Assembly: GCF_001598475.1 (NCBI RefSeq) | Contig: NZ_BCZA01000005.1 | Coordinates: 368,076 to 432,075 of the forward strand | DNA length: 64,000 bases | Source of the DNA: Pantoea agglomerans NBRC 102470 | Lineage (GTDB): Bacteria > Pseudomonadota > Gammaproteobacteria > Enterobacterales > Enterobacteriaceae | Direction: 5' to 3' | Shown: one piece after another, positions 51,564 to 62,140 of the stretch | How the letters are laid out: each line of letters opens with the position of its first letter | Numbering within the stretch: position 1 is the first letter of the stretch | Translations under genes and position numbers: made by a program | Notes under the pieces: generated by a model | Databases searched by the model: none | What the model was told of the DNA's origin: nothing | What the model saw: the letters and a program-made list of their open reading frames with translations, nothing else

Positions 51564-52094
51564 ATGGAAAGTTCGTTTACTCCCATTGAGCAGATGCTAA
51601 ACATCCGTGCCAATCGCCATAAGGATTTTCCGTTGCAGGAAATTATTCTGACGCGTCTCTGTATGCATATGCAGGGTAAACTGCTGGACAACCGCAATAA
51701 GATGCTGAAAGCACAGGGTATTAATGAAACCCTGTTCATGGCGTTGATTACGCTGGATGCACAGGAAAACCATAGTATTCAGCCCTCTGAGCTCAGCTCC
51801 GCCCTTGGCTCTTCACGCACCAATGCCACGCGCATTGCTGATGAGCTGGAAAAGCGCGGCTGGATTGAGCGTCGTGAAAGCGATCACGACCGTCGCTGCC
51901 TGCACCTGCATCTGACCGATAAAGGGATGGAGTTCCTGCGTCAGCTGCTGCCACCTCAGCATCAGAGCCTGCAGTACCTCTGGTCGTCGCTCTCCGTCGA
52001 TGAGAAGTCGCAGCTGGAAGGCATCACCCGTAAGCTACTTAATCGTCTTGATAAAATGGATGAAGATCAGCTGATCGCCTCGCTTTCCCGCTAA
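51564..52094 (+). CDS. mprA: Transcriptional repressor MprA (EmrR)
   Basis: A MarR-family repressor of emrAB that is released by uncouplers and drugs. The start [23 protein letters not shown] gives 176 residues with GAGG upstream; the longer TTG reading lacks support. The winged helix is near [34 protein letters not shown]. emrA and emrB follow. Confidence 0.95.
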   Translation: MESSFTPIEQMLNIRANRHKDFPLQEIILTRLCMHMQGKLLDNRNKMLKAQGINETLFMALITLDAQENHSIQPSELSSALGSSRTNATRIADELEKRGWIERRESDHDRRCLHLHLTDKGMEFLRQLLPPQHQSLQYLWSSLSVDEKSQLEGITRKLLNRLDKMDEDQLIASLSR

Positions 52095-52244
52095 TAGCAA
52101 TAAGTGCGACACAATCACCTGTCGGAATCGTTATTTTAATTTCCTTTTTTATCTGGCCAGCGCTCAGTCGCTGGCTTTTTCGACTCGGGCGCTGGCGAAA
52201 AGGGATTTCTGCCGCCCGACTAAATGGAAAACGTGGAGAAAGAC

Positions 52245-53417
52245 ATGAGTGCAACGGCAGAAGCACAAAGCCCGCAACCGTCAGCCAACAAAAAGAAGAA
52301 GCGCAAAAGTGTGCTCATCGTGCTGGCGTTGATCTTTGTGCTGATTGGTATTGCCTGGGGAGTTTACTGGTTCCTGGTCCTGCGCCATTTTCAGGAAACG
52401 GATGACGCCTACGTTGCGGGTAACCAGGTGCAGGTGATGGCACAGGTCTCCGGTAGCGTGAATAAAGTCTGGTTTGAAGATACCGATTTCGTCAAAAAAG
52501 GCGATGTGCTGGTTTCACTGGATAAGACGGATGCGGAGCAGGCGTTTGAAAAAGCGCAGACGGCACTCGCCACCAGCGTGCGTCAGACGCATCAGCTGAT
52601 GATTAATGGCAAACAGTATCAGGCCAGCATTACCTTGCAACAGACCGCTCTGGCGCAGGCACAGGCCGACCTGAAACGCCGTGAGCCGTTAGGCGCGGCT
52701 AATCTGATTGGCCGTGAAGAGTTGCAGCACGCCCGCGATGCCGTCGCGACGGCCAAAGCACAACTGGACGTGGCGATTCAGCAATACAATGCGAATCAGG
52801 CGATGATTCTCAACACCTCACTGGAAAATCAGCCTGCCGTGCAACAGAGCGCGGCTGAGCTGCGTGACGCCTGGCTGGCGCTGCAGCGCACCGAAATCCG
52901 TAGTCCGATGGATGGTTTTGTCTCCCGTCGCAGCGTGCAGGTCGGTTCGCAAATCTCCACCAGCACCCCGCTGCTCGCCGTCGTGCCTGCAACGAATCTG
53001 TGGGTCGATGCCAACTTTAAAGAGACTCAGCTGGCTGGCGTTCGTATTGGTCAGCCTGTCACCGTGGTTGCCGACATCTACGGTGACGAAGTGGTTTATC
53101 AGGGCAAAGTTGCAGGACTGGATATGGGCACCGGCAGCGCCTTCTCACTGTTGCCGGCACAGAATGCCACCGGTAACTGGATCAAAGTGGTTCAGCGCCT
53201 GCCAGTTCGTATCGAACTGAATCAGGAAGATATCGCCAGACATCCGCTGCGTATTGGCCTCTCAACGCTGGTTAAAATCGATACCACCAGCAAAGAGGGC
53301 AGCGCGCTGGCCACCAGCGCCCGTCAGCAAGCCGCTTACAGCAGCAACGCACTGGCGATTGACCTTGCGCCGGTCAATCAGCTGATCACCGATATCGTCC
53401 GCGCCAACGCCGGATGA
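52245..53417 (+). CDS. emrA: Multidrug efflux membrane-fusion protein EmrA
   Basis: EmrA links EmrB to TolC. The start MSATAEAQSPQPSANKK follows GGAGAAAG and gives 390 residues. There is a basic cytoplasmic N-terminus, one membrane helix (about residues 25-45), the split biotinyl-lipoyl domain around DDAYVAGNQVQVM, and a coiled-coil hairpin. emrB starts 16 nt later. Confidence 0.96.
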   Translation: MSATAEAQSPQPSANKKKKRKSVLIVLALIFVLIGIAWGVYWFLVLRHFQETDDAYVAGNQVQVMAQVSGSVNKVWFEDTDFVKKGDVLVSLDKTDAEQAFEKAQTALATSVRQTHQLMINGKQYQASITLQQTALAQAQADLKRREPLGAANLIGREELQHARDAVATAKAQLDVAIQQYNANQAMILNTSLENQPAVQQSAAELRDAWLALQRTEIRSPMDGFVSRRSVQVGSQISTSTPLLAVVPATNLWVDANFKETQLAGVRIGQPVTVVADIYGDEVVYQGKVAGLDMGTGSAFSLLPAQNATGNWIKVVQRLPVRIELNQEDIARHPLRIGLSTLVKIDTTSKEGSALATSARQQAAYSSNALAIDLAPVNQLITDIVRANAG

Positions 53418-53433
53418 TGACGCGGAGGCTGTA

Positions 53434-54969
53434 ATGGCACAAAAACCGCTTGAAGGAATGCCGCTGGTCCTGATGACCATTGCGCTATCGCTGGCGACGT
53501 TCATGCAGGTTCTGGACTCGACCATCGCCAACGTGGCTATCCCTACGATTGCCGGTAATCTGGGGGCGTCGAACTCCCAGGGAACCTGGGTGATCACCTC
53601 GTTTGGTGTGGCCAATGCGATCTCGATCCCGCTGACCGGCTGGCTGGCAAAACGCATCGGTGAAGTGAAGCTCTTTACCTGGTCGACCATTCTGTTTGCT
53701 ATCGCCTCCTGGGCGTGCGGCATGTCAGACAGCCTGGAGATGCTGATCTTCTTCCGCGTCATTCAGGGGATCGTCGCGGGTCCATTGATCCCGCTGTCGC
53801 AAAGTCTGCTGCTCAACAACTATCCGCCCGCCAAGCGCAGTGTTGCGCTGTCGCTGTGGGCGATGACGGTGATCGTCGCCCCAATCTGTGGCCCGATACT
53901 GGGCGGCTGGATCAGCGATAACTATCACTGGGGCTGGATCTTCTTTATCAACGTGCCCATTGGTGTGGCGGTGGTAATACTGACGCTGCAAACCCTGCGC
54001 GGCCGGGAAACCAAAACCGAAATCCGGCGGATCGATATGGTCGGGCTGGTGCTGCTGGTGGTGGGGATCGGCTGTTTGCAGGTGATGCTGGATCGCGGAA
54101 AGGAGCTCGACTGGTTTAACTCGTCCGAGATTATCGTGCTCGGGGTAGTGGCCGTGATTGCGCTGTCAGTCCTGCTGGTGTGGGAGCTGACTGACGATCA
54201 CCCGATCATTGATCTGTCGCTGTTTAAGTCGCGCAACTTCACCATTGGCTGCCTGTCGATCAGTCTGGCTTATATGCTCTACTTCGGCTCGATTGTTCTG
54301 TTGCCGCAGCTGCTGCAGGAGGTCTACGGCTACACCGCAACCTGGGCCGGTCTGGCGTCTGCGCCAGTGGGCATTTTGCCGGTGATCCTGTCGCCGATCA
54401 TCGGACGCTTTGCCCATAAGCTCGACATGCGACGGCTGGTCACGTTCAGCTTCATTATGTATGCCGTCTGCTTCTACTGGCGCGCGTATACATTTGAACC
54501 GGGAATGGACTTTGGTGCCTCAGCCTGGCCGCAGTTTATTCAGGGCTTTGCCGTGGCCTGCTTCTTTATGCCGCTGACCACCATTACGCTCTCGGGATTG
54601 CCGCCGGAGCGCATGGCCGCTGCCTCCAGCCTGTCGAACTTTATGCGTACCTTTGCAGGCTCGGTGGGAACGTCGATTACCACCACCATGTGGAGTAACC
54701 GCGAGTCGATGCATCATAGCTACCTGACGGAGTCGATCACCCCGTACAACGTCAATTCTCAGCAGATGTATAGCCAGCTGGAGAGCATGGGGATGACGCA
54801 GCAGCAGGCGTCGGCCTGGATCGCGCAGCAGATTACCAATCAGGGACTGATTATTTCAGCGAATGAAATTTTCTGGGCGTCGGCGGGAGTCTTTTTGATT
54901 CTGCTGGTGCTGATCTGGTTTGCCCGTCCGCCGTTTAGCGCAGGCGGCGGTGGCGGTGGCGCGCACTGA
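53434..54969 (+). CDS. emrB: Multidrug efflux MFS transporter EmrB
   Basis: A 14-helix DHA2-family proton-drug antiporter, 511 residues. The motif LDSTIANVAIPTIAGNLGAS, typical of DHA2 pumps, is in the first helix. A Gly-rich tail (AGGGGGGAH) ends the protein. It forms a tripartite pump with EmrA and TolC. Confidence 0.96.
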   Translation: MAQKPLEGMPLVLMTIALSLATFMQVLDSTIANVAIPTIAGNLGASNSQGTWVITSFGVANAISIPLTGWLAKRIGEVKLFTWSTILFAIASWACGMSDSLEMLIFFRVIQGIVAGPLIPLSQSLLLNNYPPAKRSVALSLWAMTVIVAPICGPILGGWISDNYHWGWIFFINVPIGVAVVILTLQTLRGRETKTEIRRIDMVGLVLLVVGIGCLQVMLDRGKELDWFNSSEIIVLGVVAVIALSVLLVWELTDDHPIIDLSLFKSRNFTIGCLSISLAYMLYFGSIVLLPQLLQEVYGYTATWAGLASAPVGILPVILSPIIGRFAHKLDMRRLVTFSFIMYAVCFYWRAYTFEPGMDFGASAWPQFIQGFAVACFFMPLTTITLSGLPPERMAAASSLSNFMRTFAGSVGTSITTTMWSNRESMHHSYLTESITPYNVNSQQMYSQLESMGMTQQQASAWIAQQITNQGLIISANEIFWASAGVFLILLVLIWFARPPFSAGGGGGGAH

Positions 54970-54981
54970 TGTGACACAGCA

Positions 54982-55008
54982 AAACGGGCCTTTCGGCCCG
55001 TTTTTTTA
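54982..55008. terminator. Bidirectional terminator between emrB and yfiF
   Basis: AAACGGGCC and GGCCCGTTT pair around TTTC, followed by further Ts on the plus strand; it serves both converging genes. Confidence 0.9.
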
Positions 55009-56187
55009 TGCGTTCTGACGCCACCATTCGGCGAGCAGTACGCCGGTTGCGACCGAGACGTTAAGGCTTTCTACGTTGCCGGTGCCGCCAATCGACAGGC
55101 TCATGTCACCCTGTTTGAACGCGGTATCAGAAAGACCTTCACGCTCCTGCCCTAACACCAGCACCATTTTCTCGGGCAGCTGAGCCTGCGCCAGCGGCGT
55201 GCCCTGATGGCTGGAGGTGGTGACGATGGTGTAACCCGCTTTACGGAACGCTTCCAGACCTTCACTGAAGGTTGCGCCGCTGATGGCCTGCACATGCTCA
55301 GCTCCGCCTTCTGCGGTACGTACCGCTGCGCCGGACTCCAGCAGTGAGGCGTCGTTCACCAGCAAACCTTTTACGCCAAAGTGCGCGCAGCTGCGCATAA
55401 TCGCGCCGAGGTTATGCGGGTTGCTGACATCTTCCAGTGCCAGTACGCAATCTTTGGTATTCGCCTGGCTCAGCCATTCAGAAACCGCCATACCCATGCG
55501 CTTTTTGATCAGGAAGCAGACGCCACCGTGATGCTCAGTGCCTGACGCTTTGGTAATCTCAGCATCTTCCACGACGTGATAGGCTTTGCGGTTAGCCGCC
55601 AGCCAGCGCAGCGCTTCGCGGAAACGCGGTGTCACTTCCTGCACGAACCAGGCGCGAACAATCGCTTCAGGACGGCTCTGGAACAGCGCCTGACAGGCGT
55701 TCTCACCATAGACGCGCGTCTCTTCGTTACGCTGACGACGGATCTGCTCGGGATCGACGAAGCTCTTGCCGCTGATGCCGCCATGATCCGGCTTATCGCT
55801 TTCGGTTGCCGGACGATCTGCTGATGGCGCGCGTGACACAGTGCGCCATGGGGAATCGCTGCTGCCATAGGCGCCGCGATTATCATCGCCACGATCGTTG
55901 CGGCGGCCTGCGCCATCGTCTGAACGGCGTGGAGCGCCACGTCCGCCTTCATCACGACGCGGTGAACTGCTGCGACCGGTGTCGTCGCTGCGACGGCCAG
56001 CGGAGCGACCACCTTCCTGACTGCGTTCAGTACGGGGGCCAGACGAACGACGATTATCATCCGAACGGGCAGCAGCGTGACCACCTTTGCCTGTACGAGG
56101 ATTAGGCGCGCGCGCGCTTTTATCGTCCTCGCCACGCACGTACATCACCTTAACCTTACCGCTCTTGCCTTTAAATTCGTCGTTCAT
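55006..56187 (-). CDS. yfiF: TrmH/SpoU family RNA methyltransferase YfiF
   Basis: The start [22 protein letters not shown] gives 393 residues, about 50 more than the E. coli protein. The extra length is an Arg/Asp/Ser/Gly-rich disordered region (residues about 25-110, with repeated RRSDD and GRSS units). The C-terminal SPOUT domain has the motifs [30 protein letters not shown] and [12 protein letters not shown]. Its RNA substrate is unproven. Confidence 0.9.
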   Translation of the reverse strand: MNDEFKGKSGKVKVMYVRGEDDKSARAPNPRTGKGGHAAARSDDNRRSSGPRTERSQEGGRSAGRRSDDTGRSSSPRRDEGGRGAPRRSDDGAGRRNDRGDDNRGAYGSSDSPWRTVSRAPSADRPATESDKPDHGGISGKSFVDPEQIRRQRNEETRVYGENACQALFQSRPEAIVRAWFVQEVTPRFREALRWLAANRKAYHVVEDAEITKASGTEHHGGVCFLIKKRMGMAVSEWLSQANTKDCVLALEDVSNPHNLGAIMRSCAHFGVKGLLVNDASLLESGAAVRTAEGGAEHVQAISGATFSEGLEAFRKAGYTIVTTSSHQGTPLAQAQLPEKMVLVLGQEREGLSDTAFKQGDMSLSIGGTGNVESLNVSVATGVLLAEWWRQNA

Positions 56188-56346
56188 GTCTTCCTCCTGC
56201 ATTGAGAGCGCGCAGATTACCTGATGTGCTGGCGCTTAGCTATCAACTATTGAACCTATAGAGCAATCCAGATTGAGAGGGAATCCGTCCCCTTTCATAA
56301 TGAACAATATTTATCAGACTGACACTTTTCAACATCAGAGGTTCCT

Positions 56347-56766
56347 ATGAATACGGTATGCGCTTCCTGTCAGGCAACCAATCGCGTTCCTGAAGAACGC
56401 CTTGCCGACGTGGCGAAATGTGGTCGCTGTGGAAATGCGTTATTTGATGGCGAAGTGGTGAATGCCACCAGCGCTAACTTTGACAAATATCTGCAGGATG
56501 ATCTGCCGGTGGTGATCGATTTCTGGGCGCCCTGGTGTGGTCCCTGTGTCAATTTTGCGCCGGTGTTTAAAGATGTCGCCAGTGAACGCAGCGGTAAAGT
56601 CCGCTTTATTAAAGTGAACACCGAAGCGGAACCGGCCCTGAGCGCCCGTTTCAACATTCGCAGCATCCCGACCATCATGCTGTTTAAGAACGGCGAGCGG
56701 GTCGACATGCTGAATGGCGCGATGCCCAAAGCGCCTTTCAATGAATGGCTGGATGAGTCACTTTAA
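56347..56766 (+). CDS. trxC: Thioredoxin 2 (TrxC)
   Basis: TrxC is a zinc-binding thioredoxin. The 139 residues start with a zinc ribbon (CASC and CGRC at residues about 5-28). The thioredoxin fold follows with active site WCGPC in [16 protein letters not shown]. coli trxC is OxyR-regulated. A terminator follows. Confidence 0.96.
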   Translation: MNTVCASCQATNRVPEERLADVAKCGRCGNALFDGEVVNATSANFDKYLQDDLPVVIDFWAPWCGPCVNFAPVFKDVASERSGKVRFIKVNTEAEPALSARFNIRSIPTIMLFKNGERVDMLNGAMPKAPFNEWLDESL

Positions 56767-56773
56767 TCTTCAG

Positions 56774-56798
56774 AGGCCAGCCTGGCTGGCCTTTTCCT
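56774..56798 (+). terminator. Terminator of trxC
   Basis: AGGCCAG and CTGGCCT pair around CCTGG, followed by TTTCCTTTT. Confidence 0.8.
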
Positions 56799-56847
56799 TT
56801 TCGCCTGCGCTTCGATTACACTGACGTTTTTCCTGCCCTGAATACTC

Positions 56848-57525
56848 ATGTCTGATAATGCTGTTTTGCGCTTGCGCACCCAACGCCTGGCCCGATCTAC
56901 CCGTCCTTTCCTCGCGCGCGGGAATCGGGTCATCCGCTGTCAGGGCTGTCTGCTGCCAGAGGTCAACTGTCTCTGCAGTCAGATCGTGCCGCAGTCCGCC
57001 CGTAGCCGCTTCTGCCTGGTGATGTTCGATACCGAGCCGATGAAGCCGAGCAACACCGGCCGGCTGATTGCCGATATTCTGCCGGAAACTCAGGCTTTTG
57101 GCTGGTCACGCACCGAGCCGGATCCGCTGCTGCTGGCGGCGGTGCGCAATCCCGATTATCAGCCGCTGGTCGTTTTCCCGGCCGCTTATGCCGATGCCGG
57201 TCGCGAAGTGCTGACAACGCCGCCCGTCAGTGGCAAGCCGCCGCTGTTTATTATGCTGGACGGCACCTGGACCGAAGCCCGCAAAATGTTCCGTAAAAGC
57301 CCCTGGCTCGACGCCCTGCCGGTGATGTCGCTGGATGTCAGCACCCCGTCGCGCTATACGCTGCGTGAAGCCCACGGCGCAGGTCAGCACTGCACTGCTG
57401 AAGTGGCCGCGGCGCTGCTGACGCAGGCGGGCGATCGGCTGGCGGCTGAGGCGTTATCTCACCATTTTGATCAGTTCCGCGCGGCCTATCTGGCAGGGAA
57501 ACCACACCACGCCGGACAGGATTAA
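56848..57525 (+). CDS. tapT: tRNA-uridine aminocarboxypropyltransferase TapT (YfiP)
   Basis: A DTW-domain protein that makes acp3U at position 47 of tRNAs. The 225 residues have the cysteine motif RCQGCLLPEVNCLC, TEPMKPSNTGRL, and the catalytic DGTWTEARKM (DTW). It lies between trxC and pat, as in E. coli. Confidence 0.92.
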   Translation: MSDNAVLRLRTQRLARSTRPFLARGNRVIRCQGCLLPEVNCLCSQIVPQSARSRFCLVMFDTEPMKPSNTGRLIADILPETQAFGWSRTEPDPLLLAAVRNPDYQPLVVFPAAYADAGREVLTTPPVSGKPPLFIMLDGTWTEARKMFRKSPWLDALPVMSLDVSTPSRYTLREAHGAGQHCTAEVAAALLTQAGDRLAAEALSHHFDQFRAAYLAGKPHHAGQD

Positions 57526-57663
57526 GCGCCCTGTCACCTCCTGGCGGGAGAGACCCTGCGGTGACAGAGATTAAAATCGGGATGCGCAGCCTGCGATCTG
57601 CCCGGAAGCACTGCCAGCAAAAAGCGTTTACAATCACGCAAATCCCGAACTCTGGAGAGCGAG

Positions 57664-60321
57664 ATGAGCCAACGCGGACTGGAAGCGCTGTTACGACCTA
57701 AATCAATTGCGGTGATTGGTGCCTCGGTCACGCCAGGGCGCGCCGGATATTTTATGATGCGTAACCTGCTGGCAGGCGGTTTTAGCGGACCGGTGTTGCC
57801 GGTGACGCCAAAATATAAAGCGGTCAGCGGCGTACTGGCCTGGCCCACCATCGACAGCTTACCTTTTGCGCCAGACCTGGCAGTAATCTGCACCCACTCA
57901 AAACGTAACCTCGAACTGCTGCAACAGCTCGGTGAAAAAGGCTGCAAGGCCTGCATTATTCTTTCTGCGCCCGCCAGCCAGTCGGCCGAACTCAAAGCCT
58001 GCGCCAGCCAGTGGCAGATACGTCTGCTGGGACCGAACAGTCTTGGCCTGCTGGCCCCCTGGCAGGGATTGAATGCCAGCTTCTCGCCGGTGCCGATAGA
58101 GAAAGGCCGTATCGCATTTATCTCTCAGTCCGCCGCCGTATCCAACACCATTCTCGACTGGGCGCAGCAGCGTAATCTCGGATTCTCCTGGTTTATCGCG
58201 CTGGGTGACAGTCTGGATACCGATGTTGATGATCTGCTCGACTTCCTGGCTCGCGACGGTAAAACCAGCGCTATCCTGCTCTATCTGGAGCACCTCAGCG
58301 ATGCGCGTCGTTTTGTTTCTGCCTCACGCAGCGCCTCCCGTAATAAACCGATTCTGGTGATCAAGAGTGGTCGCAGCCGGGAAGCACAGGCGCTGCTGGG
58401 CACCCACAGCGGTCTGGACGCCGCCTGGGATGCAGCCATTCAGCGTGCCGGGTTACTGCGGGTGCAGGATACTCATGAGCTCTTCTCCGCCGTTGAGTCG
58501 CTGAGTCATATGCGGCCGCTGCGTGGCGACAGGCTGATGATCATCAGTAATGGTGCCGCCCCCGCCGCGCTGGCGCTGGATGAGCTCTATGCCCGCAATG
58601 GGAAACTGGCACAGCTCAGCGAGCAGACGATTCAGCAGCTCGAGGCGCTGTTGCCCGCTGGCGCAGGCCGCGGCAACCCGCTGGATTTAAAAGATGACGC
58701 CACAGCAGAACGTTATGCCGCCTGCACAGAGATCCTGCTCGACAGCCATGAACTTGATGCATTGATGATTATTCATGCGCCAAGCGCGGTCGCGCCCGCG
58801 ACTGAAACGGCCGGACATCTGATCGACACCATCGCCCGTCACCCGCGCGGTAAGCTGGTGACGCTGCTGACCAACTGGAGCGGCGAGTTCTCTTCACAAG
58901 CCGCGCGCCGAGCCTTTACGCAGGCGGGGATACCGACCTGGCGCACGCCAGAGGGAACGGTGACCGCTTTTATGCATCAGGTTGAGTACCGCCGTAACCA
59001 GAAGCAGCTGCGCGAAACCCCTGCCCTGCCCGCCACCCTGAACCTGGACAGTGCCCATGCACACCAGCTGCTGTCACAGGCGCTGGAGCGCGGTGTTACC
59101 GCGCTGGATACCCACGAAGTGCAGCCGGTACTGCAGGCTTACGGCCTGGCCACGCTGCCGACCTGGATCGCCAGCGACAGTAAGGCGGCAGTGGCGATTG
59201 CCGATCAGATTGGCTATCCGGTGGCGCTAAAACTGCGTTCACCCGATATCGCGCATAAATCGGAGGTGCAGGGCGTGATGCTCTACCTGCGTAATGCCAG
59301 CGAAGTGGAGCATGCCGCTGAGGCCATTTTTGATCGGGTAAAACAGACGTTGCCGCAGGCACGTATCGAAGGGCTACTGGTTCAGAGCATGGCGAGTCGT
59401 GCAGGCGCACAGGAGCTGCGGGTCGTGGTCGAACAGGATGCCCTGTTTGGCCCGATCATTATGCTGGGGGAAGGCGGCGTTGAATGGCAGGCCGATAAAC
59501 AGGCTGCCGTTGCCCTTCCCCCGCTGAATATGACGCTGGCACGCTATCTGGTGATTCAGGCGATCAAGAGCGGAAAAATCCGCAGCCGCAGCGCGCTGAA
59601 TCCGCTGGATATCCCCGGTTTAAGCCAGTTGCTGGTGCAGGTCTCTAACCTGGTGGTGGATTGCCCGGAGATCCAGCGACTGGATATTCATCCGCTGCTG
59701 GCGGCGGGCAATGATTTTACCCTGCTGGATGTCACCCTGACGCTGGCTCCGTTCCACGGCGATAACGAAGCACGGCTGGCAATACGTCCTTATCCTCAGC
59801 ATCTGGAAGAGCAGGTGGAGTTAAAGGATGGGCAATTCTGCCTGTTCCGGCCCATTCTGCCAGAGGATGAGCCCCTGCTGCGCGATTTCATCAGTCAGGT
59901 CACCAAAGAAGATCTCTACTACCGCTACTTCAGTGAAATCAGTGAGTTTACTCATGATGATCTCGCCAACATGACCCAGATCGATTATGACCGCGAGATG
60001 GCGATTGTGGCGGTACGTCAGCATCATGGACGACCCGAGATCATCGGCGTCACCCGCGCTATCTCTGATGCAGATAACATTGATGCAGAGTTTTCGGTGC
60101 TGGTCCGTTCCGACCTGAAAGGCCTGGGCATGGGCCGTCGTCTGCTGGAAAAGATGATCCGCTATACCCGGCATCACGGCTTGCAACAATTGAACGGTAT
60201 CACCATGCCCCATAACCGCGGCATGATTACGCTGGCACGAAAGCTCAACTTTCATGTTGATATTCAACTGGATGACGGTATTGTCAGCCTGAAATTGTCT
60301 TTACAGAATGAGATCAACTAA
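57664..60321 (+). CDS. pat: Protein lysine acetyltransferase Pat (YfiQ/PatZ)
   Basis: Pat acetylates metabolic enzymes such as acetyl-CoA synthetase. The 885-residue protein has an N-terminal NDP-forming acyl-CoA synthetase-like region (IAVIGASVTPGRAGYFMMRNLL). A C-terminal GNAT domain (about residues 730-880) carries SDLKGLGMGRRLLEKMIRY. CTGGAGAGC precedes the ATG. Confidence 0.95.
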   Translation: MSQRGLEALLRPKSIAVIGASVTPGRAGYFMMRNLLAGGFSGPVLPVTPKYKAVSGVLAWPTIDSLPFAPDLAVICTHSKRNLELLQQLGEKGCKACIILSAPASQSAELKACASQWQIRLLGPNSLGLLAPWQGLNASFSPVPIEKGRIAFISQSAAVSNTILDWAQQRNLGFSWFIALGDSLDTDVDDLLDFLARDGKTSAILLYLEHLSDARRFVSASRSASRNKPILVIKSGRSREAQALLGTHSGLDAAWDAAIQRAGLLRVQDTHELFSAVESLSHMRPLRGDRLMIISNGAAPAALALDELYARNGKLAQLSEQTIQQLEALLPAGAGRGNPLDLKDDATAERYAACTEILLDSHELDALMIIHAPSAVAPATETAGHLIDTIARHPRGKLVTLLTNWSGEFSSQAARRAFTQAGIPTWRTPEGTVTAFMHQVEYRRNQKQLRETPALPATLNLDSAHAHQLLSQALERGVTALDTHEVQPVLQAYGLATLPTWIASDSKAAVAIADQIGYPVALKLRSPDIAHKSEVQGVMLYLRNASEVEHAAEAIFDRVKQTLPQARIEGLLVQSMASRAGAQELRVVVEQDALFGPIIMLGEGGVEWQADKQAAVALPPLNMTLARYLVIQAIKSGKIRSRSALNPLDIPGLSQLLVQVSNLVVDCPEIQRLDIHPLLAAGNDFTLLDVTLTLAPFHGDNEARLAIRPYPQHLEEQVELKDGQFCLFRPILPEDEPLLRDFISQVTKEDLYYRYFSEISEFTHDDLANMTQIDYDREMAIVAVRQHHGRPEIIGVTRAISDADNIDAEFSVLVRSDLKGLGMGRRLLEKMIRYTRHHGLQQLNGITMPHNRGMITLARKLNFHVDIQLDDGIVSLKLSLQNEIN

Positions 60322-60438
60322 CCTTGTAGAGAAAGGTAAAAAACGTTCGAATCGGCGAAGTTGATGTTATTATTTGTGGTTATAACCCTGATTTGATGGC
60401 AAAAGGCCATGCAATGAACAGAGAAGAAGTGCACTGTG

Positions 60439-61794
60439 ATGTTGACTAAATTTAAACGTAACAAACACCAACAACACCTCGCACAGCTGCCGAAACTGTC
60501 ACAATCCGTTGCGGATGTGTCGACACTTTACTCGCCTGCCGAATTTCGCCAGACGTTGCTGGAGAAGATTGCGGCAGCGCAGACTCGCATCTGTATTGTT
60601 GCGCTCTATCTGGAAAATGATGACGCCGGACGTGCCGTCATGGATGCGCTTTATAGTGCGAAGCAGGCGCGGCCGGAGCTGGATATTTCGATTCTGGTTG
60701 ACTGGCACCGTGCGCAGCGTGGCCGAATTGGCGCAGCGCGAGGCGTAACCAATGCCGACTGGTATTGCGAAATGGCGACACGTTATCCGGATATCGCCAT
60801 CCCGGTTTATGGTATCCCGGTCAATACCCGTGAAGCGCTGGGCGTGCTCCACCTTAAAGGGTTCATTATTGATGATATGCTGCTCTACAGCGGTGCCAGC
60901 ATCAATGATGTCTACCTGCATCAGCATGATAAGTATCGCTATGACCGTTACCAGGTTATCCGTAATTCCCAGCTGACAGATACGATGTATGACTGGATCA
61001 CGCTCAATCTGAAGTCAGCGGAAGCGGTAAACCGACTCGATTTTGCTGAGCGCCCCTCAAGTCCTGAAATTAAAAATGAGACACGCCAGTTCCGTCAGGA
61101 CCTGCGCGGTTTCAATTATCAGTTTGAAGGGAATGCCGGCAACGATGAACTGACGGTCACGCCGCTGGTCGGTCTGGGTAAGCATAGCCTGCTCAATAAA
61201 ACCATTTTCCACCTGATGCCCTGTGCGGAACAGAAGCTGATCATCTGTACCCCCTACTTCAACATGCCCGCCTTGCTGGTACGTAATATCATTCATCTTC
61301 TGCGTCAGGGAAAACAGGTTGAGATCATCGTCGGCGATAAAACAGCCAATGACTTCTATATTGCGCCCGATCAGCCGTTCAAAATCATAGGCGCGCTGCC
61401 TTACCTGTATGAAATCAATCTGCGTCGCTTTATGAGCCGTTTGCACTACTACGTTACGACCGATCAGCTGGTCGTGAGACTGTGGAAGGATGGCGAGAAT
61501 AGTTATCACCTTAAAGGAATGTGGGTTGATGACGAATGGCAGCTGATTACCGGTAATAACCTCAATCCACGTGCCTGGCGGCTCGATCTGGAAAATGCGG
61601 TGCTGATCCACGATCCTCATCAGGAGTTAGCGGCTCAGCGTGAGAAGGAACTGACGTTAATCCGGCAGAACACGACGGTAGTAACGCATTTCCGTGAGCT
61701 TGAAAGTATTGCTGATTACCCGGCCAAGGTGCGCAAGCTGATTCGCCGTCTGCGCCGGATACGTATCGATCGCCTGATCAGCCGGATTCTTTAA
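60439..61794 (+). CDS. pssA: CDP-diacylglycerol--serine O-phosphatidyltransferase
   Basis: PssA makes phosphatidylserine, precursor of phosphatidylethanolamine. The start MLTKFKRNKHQQHLAQLPKL gives 451 residues; a GTG directly before is in frame. It is a phospholipase-D superfamily enzyme with two HKD motifs, HLKGFIID and HLKGMWVD. The basic C-terminus (RKLIRRLRRIRIDRLISRIL) serves peripheral membrane binding. Confidence 0.97.
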   Translation: MLTKFKRNKHQQHLAQLPKLSQSVADVSTLYSPAEFRQTLLEKIAAAQTRICIVALYLENDDAGRAVMDALYSAKQARPELDISILVDWHRAQRGRIGAARGVTNADWYCEMATRYPDIAIPVYGIPVNTREALGVLHLKGFIIDDMLLYSGASINDVYLHQHDKYRYDRYQVIRNSQLTDTMYDWITLNLKSAEAVNRLDFAERPSSPEIKNETRQFRQDLRGFNYQFEGNAGNDELTVTPLVGLGKHSLLNKTIFHLMPCAEQKLIICTPYFNMPALLVRNIIHLLRQGKQVEIIVGDKTANDFYIAPDQPFKIIGALPYLYEINLRRFMSRLHYYVTTDQLVVRLWKDGENSYHLKGMWVDDEWQLITGNNLNPRAWRLDLENAVLIHDPHQELAAQREKELTLIRQNTTVVTHFRELESIADYPAKVRKLIRRLRRIRIDRLISRIL

Positions 61795-61820
61795 TCACTA
61801 CGGTTAATAAGGCATCTGCT

Positions 61821-62131
61821 ATGCGAAGTGTGCTGCTTGCTGTGTTGTTGTGTAGCGGATGCGCCCATATGGCGGAAGATCAGTAGACCGGACGGGATAA
61901 AGCGGAGCATTTTGTCGCCTCTGCAGTCCTGGCCGCTGCCGGTAGTGAATATGGGCAGGCAGCGTCAGCACCATTCTGACCGGCAAAGCCAGACTGTTTT
62001 CATTAACGCCTGGGGCGGGAAAAGAGTGGTATGACAGCCGCCCGAATGGCAGCGGCTGGAGCTGGAAAGATTTCGCCTGGGATGCCGCCGGTGCTGCCAG
62101 CGGCATTGCCCTGTGGAATCTGAGTCAGTAG
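61821..62131 (+). pseudogene. yfiM: Broken yfiM lipoprotein gene
   Basis: The ORF starts MRSVLLAVLLCSGCAHMAEDQ, a lipoprotein signal, then TAG at 61884-61886 where YfiM relatives have Trp. The same frame goes on [24 protein letters not shown] later frameshift leads to [36 protein letters not shown], ending at TAG 62129-62131. One nonsense change and at least one frameshift are needed, so the gene is inactive or the sequence contains errors. It follows pssA, as in E. coli. Confidence 0.8.
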
Positions 62132-62140
62132 CTTTCTCTG

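Noticed and set aside
61884..61886. Read-through of TAG in yfiM by an unusual code or suppression
   Set aside because: A further frameshift is also present, so simple gene decay explains it better.
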